Source of the DNA: DATDDB01 sp035260545
Lineage (GTDB): Bacteria; Pseudomonadota; Gammaproteobacteria; Burkholderiales; Gallionellaceae
Length of the DNA stretch: 8,386 bases
Assembly: GCA_035260545.1 (NCBI GenBank)
Contig: DATFUZ010000033.1
Location: forward strand, 1-8,386
Direction: 5' to 3'
A program made the translations under genes and the position numbers. This document shows positions 1-5,625 of the stretch, one piece after another. The notes under the pieces were generated by a model, which was not told where the DNA came from, did not search any database, and worked only from the letters and a program-made list of their open reading frames with translations. Position 1 is the stretch's first letter. Every line of letters begins with the position of its first letter.

Positions 1-1220
1 CCCTGCCCGATGCGGAGTGCATCGTGAACCCCAACCAGCCTGGCTGCACCTTCCCCAGCAAGAACCTGGCGGGCGTGGGTGTGATGTTCTACGTCCTGCT
101 GGCGCTGCGCGCCGAACTGCGCGCGCGCGGAGCCTTCAACGAGACCCCCGCCCCCAACCTCGGCAACCTGCTCGACCTCGTCGCCCTGGGTACGGTGGCC
201 GACGTGGTCAGGCTGGATGCCAACAACCGCATCCTCGTGCACCAGGGCCTGCAGCGCATCCGTGCCGGCCGCGCCTGCGCCGGCATCAATGCCCTGCTCC
301 AGGTCGCGCGCAAGGATCCCGCCCAGGCATCGGTTTACGAGCTCGGTTTCATCGTCGGGCCGCGCCTGAACGCGGCCGGGCGGCTGGAGGACATGAGCCT
401 AGGCATTCAGTGCCTGCTGACGGATGACCCGGCGGAAGCCGCGCAGCTCGCGGCACGCCTGGACGCCATCAACCGCGAACGGCGCGACATCGAGGCCGAA
501 ATGCAGGAAGCGGCCCTGGCCGCGCTGGAAGGCGTCACCGCCGCGGAAAGCTATACCCTCGCGCTATATGATGACGCCTGGCATCAGGGTGTGATCGGCA
601 TCCTGGCTTCGCGCCTGAAGGACAAGTTCCACCGTCCTGTCATCGCCTTTGCGCCCGCCCAGCAGGCAGGCGAACTGAAAGGGTCGGGCCGCAGCATCGA
701 GGGCCTGCACCTGCGCGATGCGCTGGATATGGTCTCCAAGCGCCAACCGCACCTGCTGCAGAAGTTCGGCGGCCACGCCATGGCGGCGGGCTTGAGCATA
801 CGCGCAGAGCATCTCGCGGAATTCCAGGCCGCATTCGAGTCCGTGGCGCGTGAGCTGCTGTCTCCCGCCGCACTCACGCGCATCATCGAGACCGACGGCA
901 CACTGTCCGCAAGCGACCTTTCGATGAACACCGCAAGGACGCTGGAAAGCCAGGTGTGGGGACAAGGCTTCCCGCAGCCGGCGTTCGAGGGCGTGTTCGG
1001 CGTGCGGCAACAGCGCGTGGTGGGCGAAAAGCATCTCAAGCTGAAGTTGTCGTCCGATGGCGGCACCTACGACGCCATGCTGTTCTTCCATGCCGACCCG
1101 CTGCCGGAAGAGATCCATGCGGTTTACGTCCTGGGGGTCAACGAATACAATGGAAGCGCGAGCCTGCAGCTCATCATTCGCCACTGGGAGCCAGCGGGGC
1201 GTCAGATAGCGGGGGATTGA
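1..1220 (+). CDS. recJ: RecJ, single-stranded-DNA-specific 5'-3' exonuclease (C-terminal part, 5'-truncated by window edge)
   Basis: The frame is open from base 3 and ends at TGA 1218-1220, giving about 405 residues. E. coli RecJ has 577, so roughly the first 170, with the metal-binding DHH motifs, lie outside the window. Recognisable RecJ blocks appear in order: VNPNQPGCTFPSKNLAG near the start, GTVADVVRLDANNR (about 190-230), GPRLNAAGRLEDMSLGI, the DHHA1 substrate-binding motif KFGGHAMAAGLS (about 762-797), and a C-terminal OB-fold-like section with FEGVFGVRQQRVVGEKHLKLK. RecJ is a cytoplasmic, Mg/Mn-dependent exonuclease that degrades single strands in RecFOR recombination, base excision and mismatch repair. 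No frameshift or internal stop is visible, so the gene looks intact. The next gene starts two bases after its stop, which suggests co-transcription. In E. coli recJ directly precedes prfB; here one gene separates them. Confidence 0.97.
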   Translation, partial: LPDAECIVNPNQPGCTFPSKNLAGVGVMFYVLLALRAELRARGAFNETPAPNLGNLLDLVALGTVADVVRLDANNRILVHQGLQRIRAGRACAGINALLQVARKDPAQASVYELGFIVGPRLNAAGRLEDMSLGIQCLLTDDPAEAAQLAARLDAINRERRDIEAEMQEAALAALEGVTAAESYTLALYDDAWHQGVIGILASRLKDKFHRPVIAFAPAQQAGELKGSGRSIEGLHLRDALDMVSKRQPHLLQKFGGHAMAAGLSIRAEHLAEFQAAFESVARELLSPAALTRIIETDGTLSASDLSMNTARTLESQVWGQGFPQPAFEGVFGVRQQRVVGEKHLKLKLSSDGGTYDAMLFFHADPLPEEIHAVYVLGVNEYNGSASLQLIIRHWEPAGRQIAGD

Positions 1221-1222
1221 AC

Positions 1223-2485
1223 GTGGATGCTTCCCTGTTGACCAACAGCGGCGCGGAATACCTGCCGCGGTTTCTTTCCAGCCTGGCCATCGGCCTGCTG
1301 ATCGGCCTGGAGCGGGAGCGCACCCCGTCGGCCAAAGCCGGCCTGCGCACCTTCGCCCTGGTCGCCCTGCTGGGCACGCTGGCCGCCATGCTCACCCAGA
1401 TTGTCGATTTGCCCTGGCTGCTCGTCGCCGGCTGGGTGGTGGTGGGCTTGATGATCGTCGCCGCCTACCTCAATAATCCCAGCGAGGAAAACGACCCCGG
1501 CACCACGACCAGCGCGGCCCTCCTGATGTGCTACGGGCTGGGCGCGCTGAACTGGTATGGCGAAACGACGCTCGCCATCATGCTTGCAGTCGGCGTCACC
1601 GCTCTGCTCTACTTCAAGCCCGAACTGCGCGGCATGACCCAGCGCCTGAGCCGGCGCGACCTGGTTTCCATCCTGCAATTTGCGGTGCTCACCTTCGTCG
1701 TATTGCCGATTCTCCCCAATCGCAGCTACGGACCCTATGGCGCGTTGAACCCGCACCAGGTGTGGCTGATGGTGGTGCTGATCTCCGGCATCAGCCTGGC
1801 GGGCTACGTCGCACTGCGCTTCTTCCGCTCGCGCTATGGCGTGGTGCTGCTGGGTCTGCTTGGCGGCCTGGTGTCCAGCACCGCCACCTCGCTCGTGTAT
1901 GCCCGCCACTGCCGCGAAAACGCAAACATGGTGCGGCTGTCGGTCGCAGTCATTCTGATCGCCAACATGATGGTGCTGGCGCGCATCGGCGTCGTCAGCA
2001 TGGTGGTCGCGCCGCACATCCTGCCTCACCTGCTGCCCATATTGGGCATGGGCCTGCTGTTCGGGCTGGCGGTGCTGGCGGCAAGCTGGCGCAAACAGAG
2101 CGCCCCCATGGAGTTGCCGGTTCCCGAGACCGCCAACCCCACCGAAATCCATGCCGCGCTCGGCTTCGGCCTGCTCTATGGCGCGGTGCTGCTCGCTTCC
2201 GCCTGGCTGTCCGATATTGCGGGCAGCAAAGGGCTGTACGCAGTGGCGCTGGTATCCGGCCTGACCGACCTCGACGCCATCACGCTATCCAGCCTGCGCC
2301 TGTTCGATCTGGGACAAGTGACCGCCGCGCACGTGGCGGGCAGCGTCGCCCTCGCCTATTTCTCCAACATGCTGTTCAAGTTCGGGCTGGTGCTATTCAT
2401 TGGCGGCAAACAACTGGCCAAACTGGCCGTATGGGGCTTCGTCGCCATCTGCGTGGGAGTCGCCGCGGGCTGGATATTCGTCTGA
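1223..2485 (+). CDS. MgtC/SapB-type + DUF4010 family inner-membrane protein
   Basis: A 420-residue, strongly hydrophobic protein with about a dozen predicted membrane segments. The start is GTG 1223, chosen because GGGGG (1211-1215) sits 7 bases upstream. An alternative TTG at 1217 in the same frame would overlap the recJ stop. The N-terminal part carries the MgtC/SapB hallmark GLLIGLERE (about residues 23-31) and further helices. The C-terminal half resembles DUF4010 and has two related short motifs: GGLVSSTATS at about residue 215, and SGLTDLDAITLS at about 345-356 with acidic residues D349 and D351. These could mark the two halves of an internal pseudo-repeat. MgtC proteins are linked to growth in low magnesium and to regulation of membrane ATPases or phosphate uptake, but proteins with the DUF4010 half have no established substrate. 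Transport of an ion or small solute is only an inference. The gene is probably in one transcript with recJ; 59 bp and a likely promoter separate it from prfB. Confidence 0.88.
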   Translation: MDASLLTNSGAEYLPRFLSSLAIGLLIGLERERTPSAKAGLRTFALVALLGTLAAMLTQIVDLPWLLVAGWVVVGLMIVAAYLNNPSEENDPGTTTSAALLMCYGLGALNWYGETTLAIMLAVGVTALLYFKPELRGMTQRLSRRDLVSILQFAVLTFVVLPILPNRSYGPYGALNPHQVWLMVVLISGISLAGYVALRFFRSRYGVVLLGLLGGLVSSTATSLVYARHCRENANMVRLSVAVILIANMMVLARIGVVSMVVAPHILPHLLPILGMGLLFGLAVLAASWRKQSAPMELPVPETANPTEIHAALGFGLLYGAVLLASAWLSDIAGSKGLYAVALVSGLTDLDAITLSSLRLFDLGQVTAAHVAGSVALAYFSNMLFKFGLVLFIGGKQLAKLAVWGFVAICVGVAAGWIFV

Positions 2486-2500
2486 CCGCGGCGCTTGCGT

Positions 2501-2506
2501 TATAAT
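2501..2506 (+). promoter_or_regulatory. Candidate sigma-70 -10 box for prfB
   Basis: A perfect TATAAT lies in the only intergenic gap over a few bases (2486-2544), 38 bases before the prfB ATG. That would give a leader of roughly 30 bases. The -35 side is poor: the best hexamers 16-18 bases upstream (around 2477-2484, such as TTCGTC) match the consensus in only two or three positions, and they overlap the end of the preceding gene. Because the three genes after prfB have no gap of their own, this may be the main promoter for the SMC-like operon too. No operator-like repeat was seen. Confidence 0.55.
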
Positions 2507-2544
2507 GCGCGTCCTTTCGAAAGCACGACCGACAAGATACCGCC

Positions 2545-3649
2545 ATGGAAGCCGAACAACTCAACGCCCTCAGCAACAACCTCCAGGACCTGCGCGGCCG
2601 CGCGGGAGAACTCCGGAGGTATCTTTGACTTCGATGGCAAGCGCGACCGTCTCGCCGAAGTCATAACTCTGGCCGAAGACCCAGCCGTCTGGCAGGACGG
2701 CAAGCGCGCCCAGGAACTCGGCAGGGAGCGCAAAATGCTCGAAGACATCGTCGAGGGCCTGGGCAAGATCACCCAGGATCTCGACGACGCGGCAGAATTG
2801 TTTGAAATGGCAAGGTCGGAGAACGACGACGACAGCCTGTCGAGCATCGCCGAAGACGTCCGGGACGTGCAGGCGCGCGTCGAGGCGTTCGAGTTCCGCC
2901 GCATGTTCTCCAACCCGGCGGACCCCAACAATTGCTTCATCGACATCCAGGCCGGCGCCGGCGGCACCGAGGCGTGCGACTGGGCCAGCATGCTGTTGCG
3001 GCAATACCTCAAGTATTGCGAGCGCAAAGGGTTCAAGGTCGAAGTGCTGGAGCAGACCGACGGCGATGTCGCGGGCATCCGCAGCGCCACGCTCAAGGTC
3101 GAGGGCGAATATGCCTACGGCCACCTGCGCACCGAGACCGGCGTGCACCGCCTGGTGCGCAAGTCGCCCTTTGACTCCTCGGGCGGCCGCCACACCTCGT
3201 TCGCCAGCCTGTTCGTCTATCCCGAGGTGGACGATTCCATCGAAGTCGAGATCAACCCCGCCGACCTGCGCATCGACACCTTCCGCGCATCCGGCGCAGG
3301 CGGCCAGCACATCAACAAGACCGACTCCGCGATCCGCATCACGCACATCCCCACCGGCATCGTGGTGCAGTGCCAGAACGACCGCTCCCAGCACCGCAAC
3401 AAGGCCGAGGCCATGTCCATGCTGAAATCGCGGCTCTACGAGGCGGAGCTCAGGAAGCGTCAAGCGGAAGCCGACAAGCTGGAAGCATCCAAGACCGACG
3501 TGGGCTGGGGCCACCAGATCCGTTCCTATGTGCTCGACCAGTCGCGCATCAAGGATTTGCGCACCAACGTTGAGATCTCCAATACCCAGAAGGTGCTGGA
3601 TGGCGACCTGGACGACTTCATCGTCGCCAGCCTGAAACAGGGCGTCTAG
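2545..3649 (+). CDS. prfB: Peptide chain release factor 2 (RF2), expressed by programmed +1 frameshifting
   Basis: RF2 recognises UGA and UAA and triggers peptide release on the ribosome. Translation starts at ATG 2545 with MEAEQLNALSNNLQDLRG, reads 27 codons to CTT 2623-2625, meets in-frame TGA 2626-2628, skips T2626 and continues at GAC 2627 to TAG 3647-3649. The product is 367 residues, against 365 in E. coli. The joint reads RRYL-DFDGKRDRLAEV, which aligns with the E. coli joint RGYL-DYDAKKERLEEV. The stop-codon-reading tripeptide SPF is at residues 207-209 and the catalytic GGQ at 252-254, each two positions later than in E. coli. The residue equivalent to E. coli 246 is Ala, as in most bacteria, not the Thr of strain K-12. 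The ribosome-binding site before the ATG is weak (AAGA only). Expression is expected to be autoregulated: low RF2 slows termination at TGA 2626 and favours the shift. A promoter-like TATAAT lies upstream. The next gene begins at the very next base after the stop. A single-frame call starting at TTG 2495 would give a wrong N-terminus. Confidence 0.97.
2592..2603. repeat. 12-bp perfect palindrome just upstream of the frameshift signal
   Basis: GCGCGGCCGCGC is fully self-complementary and ends 11 bases before the internal GGAGG of prfB. It encodes part of LRGRAG in the short first frame. It has no loop, so any RNA hairpin would have a short stem. It may simply reflect GC-rich Arg/Gly codons. Confidence 0.4.
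2615..2629 (+). promoter_or_regulatory. RF2 programmed +1 frameshift site
   Basis: The order is GGAGG (2615-2619, internal Shine-Dalgarno-like), TAT, slippery CTT (2623-2625), TGA (2626-2628), C2629. This is the known prfB arrangement: the GGAGG pairs with 16S rRNA a few bases before the P-site codon, CTT lets tRNA-Leu slip to TTT, and TGA followed by C is a slow terminator. The classical E. coli element reads AGG GGG TAT CTT TGA C; here the two codons before TAT are CGG AGG. The recoding element is therefore intact and close to canonical. Confidence 0.96.
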
Positions 3650-4963
3650 TTGGCATCCGCAGCAGCAGACATGGGGCATGCCGGCGTGCCGCCAGATGTC
3701 GGCGCGCAGCATTCGCTCGCCGAGTTCTTTGCGCCCGGCGTCGAGCCGCATGACGTGCCGCCGCTCTTTCCCCTCCTCGGCGCGCGCCCCTACATCGCCG
3801 CGCTCATCGCCATGTTCCGCGGTGGCGACGACGAGGTACTGGTGCGCGTCATGGTGCTGCGCGAGATCGGCCTGCGCCCGGACGCGCCGGAATGGACCCC
3901 AGCCGAACTGAACGCGCATTTTGCCTATCTCGCCCCAGCCAAATTCACCACCGTCCTCAACCGCCTGCGCGAGCATGAGTTGCTGCAGTGGGATGCCGAC
4001 CGCCGCATCTACCAGATCTCGGCCGCCGGCCGCATGGTGCTGGCCGCGCTTTCCAGCCTGCTCGGCTTCGGCGACGAGCAGGACGGCGAACTGGGCTTTC
4101 TTGCCGCACAGATCGCGGCCAGCGCGTCCGTGGGCAAGGTGTCGTCCGAGGCCCTTACCCACCTGCTGGCGCGGCTCGCCGAACTGGAGGAGGAATTCTC
4201 CCAGGCCGTGTCTTCCGGCTCCGAATTCCGGCTGCGCGCCGCGCAATCGCGCCTGGCCGCCGTGCGCAAGTGGATGGACAAGGCCAACGAGGTGATGCGC
4301 AATCTCGCCACCGACGGCCTGGACGAGACCACCTGGCGGCTGTCGCAGCAGATCGGCCAGCGCCAGTCCAGGCTGATGCGCATGTCCTCTGTATTCCAGC
4401 GCGAACTGGCCGTCATCGCGCGCCAGCAGGTGCACCTGTCACAGGGCGGGCTGACCTCATCCGAACTCGCGGGCTGGCTCAAGGAGCGCAGCGTGGACGA
4501 GCTTGCCACTCTGGCGGGCACCGGTCTTGCATTGACGCCGGAATCCACCTTCATCCTGGCGGACGTGATGCTAGACAACGCCGAGGAATTCATCGAGCGC
4601 GACCTGCCGAACCGCCGCACCTCCGTCCTGCCCCCGCCAGCAGCAGTCGAGCACGCTGAGGACGTGCAGCATGATCCCCCACCCTACCTGGGCGAGCTGA
4701 CGCGCTTGCTGCAGGGCATGCCCGAGCCCATGGCCGTCGCCGACGCCGTGATCGGCGGCGATTTCGCCGCGGCCTCATACCGCCTGTCGCTGCTGGCTTT
4801 CATCAATGAACAGAACGTCGATCCCGAACTGGCACCGCTGGCGGCCCTGCCACTCAAGATGCAGTGGGATGAATCGTACACGGCGCTGGCCCCCGTCAAT
4901 CGCGGCGAGGTGGCCGCGATGAGCCCGGGCGACCTGGTGCCCATGGAGGAGAACAAACCTTGA
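3650..4963 (+). CDS. MukF/MksF/JetA-like kleisin candidate of an SMC complex
   Basis: A 437-residue, soluble, mostly helical protein if read from TTG 3650, which follows the prfB TAG with no gap and has CAGGG 7 bases upstream. ATG 3671 would give 430 residues but has no visible ribosome-binding site. Residues 62-130 look like a winged helix: helix EVLVRVMVLREIG, helix TPAELNAHFAYL, recognition-type helix AKFTTVLNRLREHELL, then a wing (WDADRRIYQIS) ending in AAGRM. Residues about 163-320 are long amphipathic helices suited to binding an SMC neck. A proline-rich linker follows (about 327-346), then a small C-terminal domain (about 346-437). This is the MukF/MksF/JetA layout, in which the two ends bridge the SMC heads and the middle holds the MukE-type partner. 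The assignment rests on this layout and on gene order; no single diagnostic motif was found. Its stop overlaps the next start by four bases (TTGA), implying translational coupling. It could alternatively be a DNA-binding regulator, but the neighbours argue against that. Confidence 0.68.
   Translation: MASAAADMGHAGVPPDVGAQHSLAEFFAPGVEPHDVPPLFPLLGARPYIAALIAMFRGGDDEVLVRVMVLREIGLRPDAPEWTPAELNAHFAYLAPAKFTTVLNRLREHELLQWDADRRIYQISAAGRMVLAALSSLLGFGDEQDGELGFLAAQIAASASVGKVSSEALTHLLARLAELEEEFSQAVSSGSEFRLRAAQSRLAAVRKWMDKANEVMRNLATDGLDETTWRLSQQIGQRQSRLMRMSSVFQRELAVIARQQVHLSQGGLTSSELAGWLKERSVDELATLAGTGLALTPESTFILADVMLDNAEEFIERDLPNRRTSVLPPPAAVEHAEDVQHDPPPYLGELTRLLQGMPEPMAVADAVIGGDFAAASYRLSLLAFINEQNVDPELAPLAALPLKMQWDESYTALAPVNRGEVAAMSPGDLVPMEENKP
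4945..4951 (+). promoter_or_regulatory. Strong Shine-Dalgarno that supports the TTG start at 4960
   Basis: GGAGGAG lies inside the end of the kleisin-like gene, 8 bases before TTG 4960. It is the strongest ribosome-binding site in the window and is the reason for accepting a TTG start that overlaps the previous stop (TTGA, 4960-4963). Confidence 0.8.
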
Positions 4964-5625
4964 ATCACGATCCCGCCGCGCGCCTGATCGCGCGCCTGCT
5001 GGCCCTGCGCTATTTGCCGCGCGACGATGCCGAAGTCCGCCACCTGCTGGTGGACGGCAGCTTCCGCGAGGAGGTCGAGCAGCGCCTGGCCGCCAGCGGC
5101 ATGCGCCTGCTGGACCACCCCTTCGCTTCCCACGTAAGCGTCGCTCTCGCACGCGAATGCGAGAGCGCGGTCTTCGAGCAGGGCGACGCCTGGCAGGCCA
5201 GCAACCTCGGCCTGCCCAAGGATGCCGTGGCCCTGCTGGTGATCCTGTGGGCGCTCATCATCCTGCCCAAGCGCGAACGCCAGCTGGCCGGCGAATCCTC
5301 CAATCCCGAACAGCAGAAGGAAATGTTCGAAACCGTGAAACTCACCCCCCTGGCGCACGAGGCCTCGCGCGGCATTGCCGAGAATGCGCTGCTCACCGAC
5401 TACAGCGAACTCTTCGGCGGCAAGATGCGCATCCAGACCTCGCTCGGCCAGTTGAAGCGCTTGGGCTTCATCGAACAGCGCAGCAAGACCATACACGAAG
5501 GCCCCCTGCTCGACCTGGCCTTCGATTACGCCGAGATGGCGCCCCGCGTGCTGCAAGGCGCGCTGTCTGACCTGCTCAAGCAGCGCGGGGTGCTGAGCAA
5601 CGCAGTATCCGCGGAGACTCCCTGA
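4960..5625 (+). CDS. MukE/MksE/JetB-like (DUF4194-type) winged-helix subunit of an SMC complex
   Basis: A 221-residue protein starting at TTG 4960, supported by GGAGGAG 8 bases upstream. The size fits MukE/MksE/JetB, which are about 200-240 residues. The N-terminal part (about 1-85) contains LIARLLALRYLPRDD and a helix-strand section that looks like a first winged helix. Residues 88-104 (AVALLVILWALIILPK) are hydrophobic, but one helix followed by charged residues fits a buried core better than a membrane span. Residues about 140-195 form a second winged helix: ALLTDYSELF, then a recognition-type helix SLGQLKRLGFIEQ and a wing leading to GPLLDLAFDY. In known complexes this subunit dimerises, binds the kleisin middle region and contacts DNA. 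The coding sequence contains a 9-bp perfect inverted repeat (5142-5167). Its stop overlaps the ATG of the ATPase gene by one base (TGATG). Family assignment is by architecture and context, not by a unique motif. Confidence 0.66.
   Translation: MNHDPAARLIARLLALRYLPRDDAEVRHLLVDGSFREEVEQRLAASGMRLLDHPFASHVSVALARECESAVFEQGDAWQASNLGLPKDAVALLVILWALIILPKRERQLAGESSNPEQQKEMFETVKLTPLAHEASRGIAENALLTDYSELFGGKMRIQTSLGQLKRLGFIEQRSKTIHEGPLLDLAFDYAEMAPRVLQGALSDLLKQRGVLSNAVSAETP
5142..5167 (+). repeat. 9-bp perfect inverted repeat (hairpin) inside the MukE-like gene
   Basis: CGCTCTCGC (5142-5150) and GCGAGAGCG (5159-5167) are exact reverse complements separated by 8 bases. In RNA this would be a stable GC-rich stem-loop. 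No T-run follows, so it is not a Rho-independent terminator. It encodes VALARECESA. Confidence 0.6.
5613..5616 (+). promoter_or_regulatory. Ribosome-binding site of the SMC-like gene
   Basis: GGAG lies 8 bases before ATG 5625, within the last codons of the MukE-like gene. Together with the TGATG stop-start overlap it fixes the start of the ATPase gene and suggests re-initiation by the same ribosomes. Confidence 0.7.

Noticed and set aside
1202..2152. 316-residue minus-strand frame rich in His and Gln
   Set aside because: It is the complement of the membrane protein's Leu/Val/Ala codons, as expected of a shadow frame.
2951..2962. 12-bp palindrome GCCGGCGCCGGC in prfB
   Set aside because: It encodes the conserved AGAGG stretch of release factors and is explained by Gly/Ala codons in a GC-rich genome.
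2495..3649. prfB called as one frame from TTG 2495
   Set aside because: Its first 44 residues do not resemble RF2, and the TTG lies upstream of the probable transcription start. The frame-1 N-terminus from ATG 2545 plus the frameshift matches RF2 throughout.
2570..4435. 621-residue open frame on the minus strand
   Set aside because: It runs antisense across both prfB and the kleisin-like gene, with no recognisable motif or ribosome-binding context. It arises from GC-rich codon bias.
5142..5167. Rho-independent terminator
   Set aside because: The hairpin lies within a coding sequence and has no U-run after it.
5221..5271. Possible membrane helix in the MukE-like protein
   Set aside because: There is a single hydrophobic stretch in an otherwise charged, winged-helix-like protein without a signal peptide. 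A buried core helix is more likely.
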